Origin: Gammaproteobacteria bacterium
GTDB taxonomy: Bacteria > Pseudomonadota > Gammaproteobacteria > UBA6429 > Thiohalophilaceae
DNA: 6,720 nt
Assembly (NCBI GenBank): GCA_013152045.1
Contig: JAADGZ010000202.1
Span: 1 to 6,720, forward strand
Direction: 5' to 3'
The position numbers and the translations under genes are program-made. Position 1 is the first letter of the stretch, and each line of letters begins with the position of its first letter. The notes beneath the pieces were generated by a model that ran no database searches, was not told the DNA's origin, and was given only the letters and a program-made list of their open reading frames with translations. Positions 1 to 5,784 of this stretch are shown piece by piece.

Positions 1-372
1 TTGGACACGGTGGATCTGCCGGTCGACTATATCAATTCTCATGGTACCAGCACCCCGGCTGGTGATCCGCCGGAGTTGCGAGCTATTAGTAATGTCTTTG
101 GCGATAAAATTCCCCTCATTGCTTCGACCAAGTCACTGACCGGTCATGCACTGGGCGCAGCCGGTGTCAATGAAGCAATTTATTCCCTGCTGATGATGGA
201 AAACAATTTTATTGCCGCCTCGGCCAATATTACAGAACTAATGCCGGAAGCCGAAGGCATGCCTATCGTGCGTGAACGACTGGATGATAAGACGCTCAAC
301 TGCGTCATGTCCAACAGCTTTGGTTTCGGCGGCACTAATGCCACGTTGGTATTCACGCGTTTTGACGGTTAA
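1..372 (+). CDS. fabB: Beta-ketoacyl-ACP synthase I, C-terminal part (5' end outside window)
   Basis: This is the C-terminal 123 residues of a condensing enzyme that elongates acyl-ACP with malonyl-ACP in type II fatty acid synthesis in the cytoplasm. Two thiolase-fold active-site histidines are visible: H14 in the [11 protein letters not shown] motif (His298 of E. coli FabB) and H49 in [12 protein letters not shown] (His333), with the conserved lysine at K44. The glycine-rich [13 protein letters not shown] segment (residues 105-117) is the family C-terminal signature. [17 protein letters not shown] and the closing [13 protein letters not shown] favour FabB over FabF. The catalytic cysteine and the N-terminal two thirds lie upstream of the window. 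The TTG at position 1 is therefore only the first codon seen, not a start. The gene ends at TAA 370-372 and converges with the response regulator on the other strand. The family is certain; FabB rather than a close paralogue is likely. Confidence 0.95.
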   Translation: MDTVDLPVDYINSHGTSTPAGDPPELRAISNVFGDKIPLIASTKSLTGHALGAAGVNEAIYSLLMMENNFIAASANITELMPEAEGMPIVRERLDDKTLNCVMSNSFGFGGTNATLVFTRFDG

Positions 373-409
373 TTCTGGCATCGTAAAAAAACATAGCCGT
401 GCGTAGATA

Positions 410-446
410 TTTTCTGGTTCCCACGCTCCCGCGTGGGAACGAGAGA
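410..446. repeat. Palindromic dispersed repeat, single-hairpin copy
   Basis: A perfect 10-bp inverted repeat, GTTCCCACGC (417-426) and GCGTGGGAAC (431-440), encloses a TCCC loop. It is flanked by TTTTCTG on the left and GAGAGA on the right. The 31 bases 410-440 recur exactly at 5681-5711, and GCGTGGGAACGAGAGA (431-446) recurs at 5760-5775. It lies between the 3' ends of fabB and the response regulator. No T-run follows the stem on either strand, so it is not a textbook intrinsic terminator, though a stem this stable could still protect or end transcripts. Elements of this sequence are familiar as REP-like intergenic repeats in gammaproteobacteria. Confidence 0.85.
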
Positions 447-462
447 GAAAAAAATAAAGTTG

Positions 463-520
463 TGCGTAGGTTGGGTAGAGCGAAGCGAAACCCAACGATA
501 TTCGTAACGGCGTATCCTAC
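463..520. repeat. REP-like repeat of the GTAGGTTGGGT type
   Basis: GTTGGGT (470-476) and ACCCAAC (490-496) form a 7-bp stem around a 13-base loop of AGAGCGAAGCGAA type. An outer GTAGG (466-470) can alternatively pair with CCTAC (516-520). From general knowledge, this GTAGGTTGGGT..GCGAAGCG..ACCCAAC pattern is a common intergenic repeat in several gammaproteobacterial genomes. Only one copy is in the window, so its repetitive nature is recalled rather than shown here. It ends about 17 bases beyond the stop codon of the minus-strand response regulator. Confidence 0.6.
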
Positions 521-537
521 CGATTGCAGAACCATAT

Positions 538-1707
538 CTATTTGTGCTCATCCGGGTGCGCCAATTTTTCTTCATAGTGGCCCAGCGCCAGTTTTAACTG
601 TTGTAGCGGTTCAAGCAGCCTGCTATCGGCATCCCCGGCCAGGAAGGCCAGCAGAGGATAGAGCTGTCGGGTGAGTAACAGCCGGTGGTGGTCAATAAAT
701 TCGGTATTGCCTTCTTCGATTAATTGCAGGGCGGTGCTGATGTCCATTTTTTTGCGGCTATAATCTTTGCGCAGGGACTTGATGACCAGCTGATTGGCCC
801 CGGCTTCCACTGCTTTTTGCAGATATTTTTCAGTTTCAGCCACCAGCTCTTCAATCGTCGATTGTTTGTTTATCCGCGGTTCGAACATGCCAATACTGAC
901 GGTAATGTTAAGACTATGGCGGCCGCTTTCGAACTTAATCGCGTTGATTTTCTGTGATAGACGTTTAGCCAGTTGCATGGCGCTTTCAATATCCGTATCG
1001 CGTAGTAGCATCACGAATCGGGCCAAGCCAATACGGGCGACCATGTCTTCTTTGCGCACTAGCTGTGACAGCCCCGCGCCAGTTTGACGTAACACCCGGT
1101 CAGCAAAAAGTTTGCCATTGTTGATAAAGATGGTATTGAAATCATCGATGTCCATGCGCAGGATGATGAACTGGTCGCCATGACGGCGACTGTAGGAAAC
1201 GGCCTCTGCGCCGGCTTTCCAGAAATAATGCCGGCCGCCAAGTCCGGTGAGTTCGTCAATGGTGGCCTGTTGTTCCAGCTTGTTTGATGTTTCATCAAGT
1301 TTCTTGCTGGTTCGTTCGAAATTGATATGGGCTTTGGCGCGCGCCTTGAGTTGCACAGAGTCAAAAGGTTTGGTGATGAAGTCACTGGCACCCATATTGA
1401 GGGCGCGTTCCTTGGTTTTATTATCATCTTCCTTGCCCGTGATAATGACAACCGGCATATTCTGAAAACGCTGATCTTCAGAGTTACGCATGCGTTGCAG
1501 CAAGCCGAAGCCATCCAGGTAGGGCATGGACAGATCGGTAAATACGATCTGAATATCCACATCGTTGGTCAGAATAGTCCAGGCATCTTCACCATCACCT
1601 GCTTCCACCACATCATAATCCTTGCCCAGCACCTTGGTCATGGCTTTACGCATCACCCTTGAATCATCAACGGCAAGTATTCTAGGTTTAATTGTTTGTT
1701 CGTTCAT
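538..1707 (-). CDS. Response regulator: REC domain, degenerate GGDEF domain, C-terminal helical tail
   Basis: A 389-residue cytoplasmic signalling protein. The REC receiver (about 8-125) has every key residue: D14-D15 acidic pocket, phosphoacceptor D58 in VFTDLSMP, T90, and K113 in TKPF. A charged, probably coiled-coil linker (about 126-148) leads into a GGDEF-family domain (about 149-312) that opens with DELTGL. The signature GG(D/E)EF is replaced by GLARF (227-231). The nucleotide-binding stretch is also altered: F/I stand where the family has N/D, K for H, and A for G. Diguanylate cyclase activity is therefore unlikely. RKED (218-221) sits exactly five residues before the signature, where the RxxD inhibitory c-di-GMP site lies. 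Residues 313-389 are a mostly helical tail that I do not recognise. The ATG at 1707 gives a complete REC domain, but no clear Shine-Dalgarno precedes it. Best reading: a phosphorylation-controlled c-di-GMP-sensing or scaffold protein. The domain calls are firm and the function is inferred. Confidence 0.9.
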   Translation of the reverse strand: MNEQTIKPRILAVDDSRVMRKAMTKVLGKDYDVVEAGDGEDAWTILTNDVDIQIVFTDLSMPYLDGFGLLQRMRNSEDQRFQNMPVVIITGKEDDNKTKERALNMGASDFITKPFDSVQLKARAKAHINFERTSKKLDETSNKLEQQATIDELTGLGGRHYFWKAGAEAVSYSRRHGDQFIILRMDIDDFNTIFINNGKLFADRVLRQTGAGLSQLVRKEDMVARIGLARFVMLLRDTDIESAMQLAKRLSQKINAIKFESGRHSLNITVSIGMFEPRINKQSTIEELVAETEKYLQKAVEAGANQLVIKSLRKDYSRKKMDISTALQLIEEGNTEFIDHHRLLLTRQLYPLLAFLAGDADSRLLEPLQQLKLALGHYEEKLAHPDEHK

Positions 1708-1886
1708 TTTGGTATTTACGAAATTTTAATACAACATCGTTCGTCTTACGTTATGCTGAAACAGTATAAATCGGGTGCTGGAGCAAATCCTAGGAATGTG
1801 GCATAAATAACGCAGGAGGCAGGTCGTTAATTCTGGATTATTTCCACTATATTTGTGGCTATCGGCACTGAATTCGCTAACATTAG

Positions 1887-1907
1887 TGTCACAAGTGAAT
1901 TGTGACA
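1887..1907. promoter_or_regulatory. Palindromic operator-like site or 5' hairpin upstream of the DUF302-like gene
   Basis: TGTCACAA (1887-1894) and TTGTGACA (1900-1907) form a perfect 8-bp inverted repeat around GTGAA. The site ends seven bases before the AAGGAG ribosome binding site of the gene at 1927. It lies in the 219-bp region between two divergent genes. The half-sites contain TGTGA but point outward relative to a CRP site (TGTGA-N6-TCACA), so it is not a CRP box. It could be an operator for a dimeric repressor or a short RNA hairpin at the start of the transcript. The regulator is unknown. Confidence 0.5.
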
Positions 1908-1914
1908 AGATATC

Positions 1915-1920
1915 AAGGAG
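1915..1920 (+). promoter_or_regulatory. Ribosome binding site that fixes the GTG start at 1927
   Basis: AAGGAG lies six bases before GTG 1927-1929. This good Shine-Dalgarno match, followed at once by a signal-peptide reading frame, is the reason for choosing the GTG start. Confidence 0.8.
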
Positions 1921-1926
1921 TTAAAA

Positions 1927-2397
1927 GTGCGTTATTTCATTCTATCGATTTTTTTATGTACGTTTGTCCTGCCTGCCTCGGCCCAGGACAAGCAGGATGA
2001 GCATATGCGGTTGTTTTCCGTCGAGGGAAATTATGCCGATGTACGTGATGATCTGGAAATGGCGATTACCGATCGAGGTATGATCATCAACAATGTCTCT
2101 CATATCGGCAATATGCTGGCGCGTACACGCAAGGATGTTGGTGGCAAACAGATCTTCGCAAGGGCTGAATCGCTGGAGTTTTGCAGCTCGGTGATTTCCC
2201 GGCACATGATGGAAGCCGATCCCCGTAATATTGTGTTTTGCCCCTATATCATTTCAATTTACACCCTGCCCGGTGAAAAAAACAAGGTCTACCTGGCCTA
2301 TCGTCGGCCGCTGCCGGTGGGTAGCCCGGCATCAAAAAAGGCTCTGCAGGTGGTGGAAAAGATGCTGCATGATATCGTCAACGATGTTCTAGAGTGA
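1927..2397 (+). CDS. Exported DUF302-like protein
   Basis: A 156-residue protein with a clear signal peptide: MRYF, a hydrophobic core (ILSIFLCTFVL) and PASA, with likely cleavage before Q20. The mature part of about 137 residues should be periplasmic. The body resembles the small DUF302 fold: an N-terminal strand and helix (FSVEGNYADVRDDLEMAITDRG, about 30-51), then the INNVSHIGNML segment, and a C-terminal core with ADPRNIVFCPYIISIYTLPG (about 97-116) followed by a short strand VYLAYRRP. DUF302 has no settled biochemical role. Two cysteines remain in the mature protein, C86 and C105, and could form a disulfide after export. It starts with GTG behind AAGGAG. It is divergent from the response regulator and reads toward the HDOD gene, separated by a structured leader. 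The assignment to DUF302 rests on pattern recall and is probable, not certain. Confidence 0.8.
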   Translation: MRYFILSIFLCTFVLPASAQDKQDEHMRLFSVEGNYADVRDDLEMAITDRGMIINNVSHIGNMLARTRKDVGGKQIFARAESLEFCSSVISRHMMEADPRNIVFCPYIISIYTLPGEKNKVYLAYRRPLPVGSPASKKALQVVEKMLHDIVNDVLE

Positions 2398-2440
2398 GTC
2401 TCGTAGGCTGACGAAAGTTAGTTAATTTCTTTGGCGGAGA

Positions 2441-2505
2441 CGCAATTAAACTAAAGCTGCTTAACGCAGATGTCGTTATATAAGGTTGTCTTTAGTTCAA
2501 TTGCG
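2441..2505 (+). promoter_or_regulatory. Large stem-loop in the leader of the HDOD gene
   Basis: CGCAATTAAACTAAAG (2441-2456) is the reverse complement of CTTTAGTTCAATTGCG (2490-2505) at 15 of 16 positions; the one mismatch is A2448 opposite C2498. The 33-base loop holds a small nested hairpin, CTGC (2457-2460) with GCAG (2466-2469). The right arm ends 13 bases before ATG 2519. It is followed by GTACG and CTTTTCTT, a broken T-rich tract. The structure could end the DUF302 transcript, attenuate HDOD expression, or be a small mobile repeat. The pairing is seen directly; the role is inferred. Confidence 0.6.
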
Positions 2506-2518
2506 GTACGCTTTTCTT

Positions 2519-3379
2519 ATGACTCCTCAAGATTTGGTGACGGGTGTAATCAGGCTGGTATCCCTGCCTGAGGTATGTTTACGAGTGAATGAAATGATGG
2601 AGGATCCCTCGACTTCGGCTAAAGAGCTGGGGCAGGTAATCAGCCGTGATACCGGGCTTACTGCGCGTTTGCTGAAGATCGTCAACAGTTCGTTTTATGG
2701 TTTTCCCTCCAAAATTGAAACCGTCTCCCGCGCGGTGACCGTCATTGGCCTGCGCGAACTGCGTGGCTTGGTACTGGCCGCTTCAGCGGTGGAAACCTTT
2801 TCCAAAATTCCTACCGAGGTGCTTAACCGCGTGCATTTCTGGCGTCACAGTGTCTATTGTGGTGTGGTTGCACAACTGGTTGCTGAAGAGTGCAAGGTAT
2901 TGCACAGTGAACGCCTATTTGTCGCCGGTCTGTTGCACGATATTGGCAAACTAATCATCGCCCACCGCTTGCCGGAGCAAATGAAAATTATTAAACAGCG
3001 GGTCGCAGATGAACAGCGTTTTGATTATGAAATCGAGCAGCAGGAGCTGGGCTTCGACCATGCCGATGTAGGTGGAGCACTGTTACGGGAATGGAAAATG
3101 CCACCCACGCTATGCGATGCCGTGTATTTTCATCACCATCCCAGCGATGCTACAGAAAGCCTGATGGATGCGGCTATGATACATTTAGCCAACAGCATTA
3201 CCGGTGTGGCGGAAGAAGGTCTGGATGTGGATATGGACATAATGATTCAGCCGGTTGATGAACGGATCTGGGATGTGCTGTCGGTTGATGCCAGTGTTAT
3301 CGAGACGGTCTCCAAGAAAGCCGGCCCGCTTTTCAGCGACGCTCTGGAAGTGATCCTGCCACGCGCCTACCCGGTCTGA
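2519..3379 (+). CDS. HDOD domain signalling protein
   Basis: A 286-residue cytoplasmic protein made almost entirely of an HDOD domain, a non-GYP relative of the HD phosphohydrolases found in bacterial signalling and stress-response proteins. The opening MTPQDLVTGVIRLVSLPEVCLRVNEMMEDP, then ISRDTGLTARLLKIVNSSFYG (41-61) and SRAVTVIGLRELRGLVL (70-86), are typical HDOD N-terminal signatures. HD-type residues are retained: H110, the H140-D141 pair in LLHDIGKL, H181 in GFDHADVG and H205-H207 in YFHHHP. Metal binding is therefore possible, although many HDOD proteins have no shown enzyme activity. No receiver or output domain is fused. I chose ATG 2519 because it matches the usual family N-terminus. 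An in-frame TTG at 2486 would add 11 residues, has AAGG abutting it with no spacing, and would place coding sequence inside the leader stem-loop. No strong Shine-Dalgarno precedes either start. mazG follows 72 bases downstream on the same strand. Confidence 0.92.
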   Translation: MTPQDLVTGVIRLVSLPEVCLRVNEMMEDPSTSAKELGQVISRDTGLTARLLKIVNSSFYGFPSKIETVSRAVTVIGLRELRGLVLAASAVETFSKIPTEVLNRVHFWRHSVYCGVVAQLVAEECKVLHSERLFVAGLLHDIGKLIIAHRLPEQMKIIKQRVADEQRFDYEIEQQELGFDHADVGGALLREWKMPPTLCDAVYFHHHPSDATESLMDAAMIHLANSITGVAEEGLDVDMDIMIQPVDERIWDVLSVDASVIETVSKKAGPLFSDALEVILPRAYPV

Positions 3380-3451
3380 GTTAGCCGCGCGCTTTGAAAT
3401 GATCCTCTGGCTGCGGTATGTTGCGGCAGGCTCACTATTTTCTGGAATATT

Positions 3452-4249
3452 ATGTCCTCCCCGATTGATGAATTGCTGGATATCATGCAGCGTCTGCGTG
3501 ATCCCGCGTCCGGTTGTCCCTGGGATCAGCAGCAAACCTTTCAAAGCCTTATTCCCCATACTCTTGAAGAAGCCTACGAAGTAGCGGAGGCGATTGAGAT
3601 GGGCGCTGTTGACGAGCTGGCAGACGAACTAGGTGATCTGCTGTTTCAGGTGGTGTTCTATGCTCGCATTGCTGAGGAAGAAGGGCTTTTTGATTTTGCC
3701 CGGATCTGTCGCACCATCAGCGACAAACTGATCCGTCGCCACCCCCATGTCTTTGCCGGTGAAAAGGTTGCTTCGGTAGCCGAGCAGAGCGAGGCCTGGG
3801 AACGGCTCAAGGCGGGCGAGCGGGCGGAAAAATCAGTTACAGAAAAAAATCGAATACTGGATGGGGTGAGTTCGGCGCTGCCGGCCTTGACCCGGGCGCT
3901 GAAATTACAGAAACGCGCCGCACGGGTGGGCTTTGACTGGCCAGACATTCAGGGAGTACTGGCCAAGGTTGAGGAAGAAATCGCCGAAGTGGAAGCGGAA
4001 CTGGAAGAGCCGGTGGCGGCGGATCGAATGCAACATGAGATTGGCGATCTGCTGTTTGCCGTGGTGAATCTGGCTCGTCATACGGGCATGGATCCGGAAA
4101 CCTCGTTACGTCAGGCCAATCGGCGTTTCGAGTCGCGTTTTGCCCATGTGGAGGATGTCCTGGATGGCGCCGATGGCTTTGCCCAGGCCAGCCTCGATCA
4201 GATGGAAGCCGCCTGGCAGGATGCCAAAGATAATGAAAAATGTAAGTAA
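3452..4249 (+). CDS. mazG: Nucleoside triphosphate pyrophosphohydrolase MazG
   Basis: A 265-residue cytoplasmic enzyme, the same size as E. coli MazG (263). It hydrolyses (d)NTPs to monophosphates and pyrophosphate, clearing non-canonical nucleotides and, in E. coli, affecting (p)ppGpp levels. Both tandem MazG domains are intact. The N-terminal domain has GCPWDQQQT (21-29), EEAYEVAEAI (39-48) and DELGDLLFQVV (58-68), with the ExxE and ExxD metal ligands. The C-terminal domain has EEEIAEVEAEL (174-184) and EIGDLLFAVVNLARH (196-210), followed by the conserved NRRFESRF stretch. The family hallmark KLQKRAARVGFDW (151-163) links them. ATG 3452 gives the standard N-terminus; only a weak purine stretch (CTGGA) precedes it. 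It follows the HDOD gene by 72 bases with no evident terminator, so co-transcription is possible. amtB begins 172 bases later. Confidence 0.97.
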   Translation: MSSPIDELLDIMQRLRDPASGCPWDQQQTFQSLIPHTLEEAYEVAEAIEMGAVDELADELGDLLFQVVFYARIAEEEGLFDFARICRTISDKLIRRHPHVFAGEKVASVAEQSEAWERLKAGERAEKSVTEKNRILDGVSSALPALTRALKLQKRAARVGFDWPDIQGVLAKVEEEIAEVEAELEEPVAADRMQHEIGDLLFAVVNLARHTGMDPETSLRQANRRFESRFAHVEDVLDGADGFAQASLDQMEAAWQDAKDNEKCK

Positions 4250-4337
4250 AAAGACAAAATCTGATCGCACCGGAATGTTGCAAGCCTTACAGGCAGAGGT
4301 GATAATTGACCCCTTTCGGGGCGCAGCTTTGATGGAG

Positions 4338-4367
4338 TTGGGCAGAATAGCCAGTTTAACGGATAAT
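4338..4367 (+). promoter_or_regulatory. Weak candidate sigma-70 promoter for amtB
   Basis: TTGGGC (4338-4343) and GATAAT (4362-4367) are 18 bases apart. The -10 matches TATAAT at five of six positions, but the -35 is poor. The 172-base gap after mazG makes a separate amtB promoter reasonable. No sigma-54 element (GG-N10-GC with the expected context) was found. Confidence 0.2.
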
Positions 4368-4380
4368 TTTGGTGCAGGTG

Positions 4381-4418
4381 AACCCCGTATAGTTCATTAA
4401 TAAAGCATAACAGGGGTT
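4381..4418 (+). promoter_or_regulatory. Possible hairpin covering the amtB ribosome binding site
   Basis: AACCCC (4381-4386) can pair perfectly with GGGGTT (4413-4418). The second arm overlaps the only good Shine-Dalgarno of amtB, CAGGGG (4411-4416), which lies five bases before ATG 4422. The loop is 26 bases and AT-rich. A six-pair stem with a long loop is marginal, so this may be chance. Confidence 0.3.
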
Positions 4419-4421
4419 TTC

Positions 4422-5618
4422 ATGGGAAATACTAATACTGCTGCCGATGTGCTGTTTATCCTGCTGGGCGCGATCATGGTGCTGGCCATGCATTCTGGTT
4501 TTGCCTTTCTTGAAGTGGGAACAGTACGCAAGAAGAATCAGGTCAATGCGCTGGTCAAGATTATCAGTGACTTTGCTGTATCGACCATTGCCTATTTTTT
4601 TATCGGCTACTGGGTCGCCTACGGTCTGGATTTTTTTGAAAGCGCCCAGGTACTGACTGAAAAAAGCGGTTATGAATTGGTCAAATTTTTCTTCCTGTTG
4701 ACCTTTGCCGCAGCAATTCCTGCAATTATTTCCGGTGGCATTGCGGAACGGGCCAGTTTTATACCGCAGCTTGTGGCTACCTTTATCATTGTGGCGCTGG
4801 TTTATCCCTTTTTCGAAGGCATCGTCTGGAACGGTAATTTCGACGTTCAAAGCTGGATTGGCGCAACCTTTGGTGCTGAATTTCACGACTTTGCCGGCTC
4901 GGTGGTGGTGCATGCTATGGGCGGTTGGATTGCGCTGGGCGCGGTGGTATTGCTGGGGCATCGCCACGGTCGCTATAACGCAGAGGGCGAGATTGTCGCA
5001 GCACATCCACCGTCAAGTATTCCCTTTCTGGCCCTGGGAGCCTGGGTGCTCACCGTGGGCTGGTTTGGCTTCAACGTGATGTCGGCGCAAACGCTGAATG
5101 CGGTAAGCGGACTGGTGGCAGTCAATTCACTGATGGCCATGGTCGGCGGCATTCTGGCGGCACTAGTGGCTGGACGTAACGATCCCGGTTTTGTGCATAA
5201 TGGCCCCCTGGCGGGATTGGTAGCGGTCTGCGCCGGTTCTGACATTATGCATCCGCTGGGTGCGCTGATCACCGGCGCGGTTGCAGGCGCTTTGTTTGTC
5301 TGGAGCTTTACCCTCTGCCAGAACAAGTGGAAGGTGGATGATGTCCTCGGCGTCTGGCCCCTGCACGGACTTTGCGGTGCCTGGGGCGGGATTGCAGCTG
5401 GCATTTTCGGAGCGACCGCATTAGGTGGACTTGGCGGCGTGACCTTCATGGGGCAACTGGCTGGAACGCTGATAGGGATTGCGATTGCACTGACCGGCGG
5501 CTTGGTAATCTACGGCGTACTCAAATCAACCATAGGTATCCGCCTGACCCAGGAAGAAGAATATCGAGGTGCGGATTTGAGCATCCACAGGATTGCTTCT
5601 GAGTCGGTAGTTGACTAG
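4422..5618 (+). CDS. amtB: Ammonium transporter, Amt/MEP/Rh family
   Basis: A 398-residue inner-membrane channel for ammonium uptake, trimeric in studied relatives, with about 11 predicted membrane helices. Hallmarks are visible: ISGGIAERASF (103-113); W136 in IVWNG; D156 in HDFAGS; the pore histidines H164 (VVVHAMGG) and H315 (PLHGLCGAWGG); GWFGFNVMSA (213-222), carrying the F and S equivalent to Phe215 and Ser219 of E. coli AmtB; and DDVLGVWPLHG (306-316). There is no cleavable signal peptide like that of E. coli AmtB; the first helix starts near residue 8. The C-terminal tail keeps the EEEYRGADLSIH core that binds PII proteins in relatives, but the usual HG after SxxH reads HR and the end is short. 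The start is ATG 4422 behind CAGGGG. No glnK gene adjoins it, unlike the common glnK-amtB pair. Family certain; regulation by GlnK inferred. Confidence 0.96.
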   Translation: MGNTNTAADVLFILLGAIMVLAMHSGFAFLEVGTVRKKNQVNALVKIISDFAVSTIAYFFIGYWVAYGLDFFESAQVLTEKSGYELVKFFFLLTFAAAIPAIISGGIAERASFIPQLVATFIIVALVYPFFEGIVWNGNFDVQSWIGATFGAEFHDFAGSVVVHAMGGWIALGAVVLLGHRHGRYNAEGEIVAAHPPSSIPFLALGAWVLTVGWFGFNVMSAQTLNAVSGLVAVNSLMAMVGGILAALVAGRNDPGFVHNGPLAGLVAVCAGSDIMHPLGALITGAVAGALFVWSFTLCQNKWKVDDVLGVWPLHGLCGAWGGIAAGIFGATALGGLGGVTFMGQLAGTLIGIAIALTGGLVIYGVLKSTIGIRLTQEEEYRGADLSIHRIASESVVD

Positions 5619-5644
5619 GCAAGTATATGGTTGGTGCAGGTAAT

Positions 5645-5679
5645 AAACGCAGAGGACGCAGAGTCGCGGAGACGCAGAG
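5645..5679. repeat. AAACGC-type GC-rich repeat, left copy
   Basis: This segment is made of iterated ACGCAGAG and CGCGGAGACGC units. Its TCGCGGAGACGCAGAG part (5664-5679) matches, at 14 of 16 positions, the reverse complement of 5812-5827. Its AAACGCAGAG start matches the reverse complement of 5828-5837 at 9 of 10. It starts 26 bases after the amtB stop codon and forms the left arm of a large imperfect inverted repeat around the hairpin doublet. Confidence 0.6.
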
Positions 5680-5680
5680 T

Positions 5681-5775
5681 TTTTCTGGTTCCCACGCTCC
5701 CGCGTGGGAACCCATACGTTAATTGATACGCTGATTCAGATATCCGTTTCCACGCAGGAGCGTGGGAACGAGAGA
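5681..5775. repeat. Palindromic dispersed repeat, double-hairpin copy
   Basis: Hairpin A is a perfect 11-bp stem, GGTTCCCACGC (5687-5697) and GCGTGGGAACC (5702-5712), with loop TCCC. After 33 bases comes hairpin B, GTTTCCACGC (5746-5755) and GCGTGGGAAC (5760-5769), with loop AGGA and one T-G pair; it is an inverted copy of A. The left flank TTTTCTG and right flank GAGAGA match those of the single copy at 410-446, so this locus looks like that element split by about 49 extra bases. It lies between the convergent 3' ends of amtB and the PstS-like gene. Confidence 0.85.
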
Positions 5776-5784
5776 ATTAAAATC

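Noticed and set aside
1..3. TTG at position 1 as the fabB start codon
   Set aside because: The protein would lack the catalytic cysteine and most of the thiolase fold; the frame is simply cut by the window edge.
1889..1905. CRP or FNR site in the palindrome before the DUF302-like gene
   Set aside because: The TGTGA and TCACA halves are in everted order with the wrong spacing, and there is no TTGAT-N4-ATCAA.
2486..2518. TTG 2486 as the HDOD start
   Set aside because: The extra 11 residues do not look like the family N-terminus, AAGG abuts the codon without spacing, and the stretch is the right arm of a stem-loop.
3185..3559. 124-residue minus-strand frame across the HDOD-mazG junction
   Set aside because: It is antisense to two well-supported genes with no recognisable domain or ribosome binding site.
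4268..4283. GCAC..TTGC resembling a sigma-54 promoter before amtB
   Set aside because: GCAC and TTGC are seven bases apart instead of five and the leading TGG is missing, so the -24/-12 geometry fails.
4310..4321. CCCC-TTTC-GGGG hairpin after mazG
   Set aside because: Only four pairs and no T-run after it, so not a convincing terminator.
4233..4400. A 55-residue reading frame starting ATG 4233, overlapping the mazG end
   Set aside because: It has no Shine-Dalgarno, no recognisable domain and mixed composition, and most of it is the amtB leader. Not supported as a gene, though translational coupling to mazG cannot be excluded.
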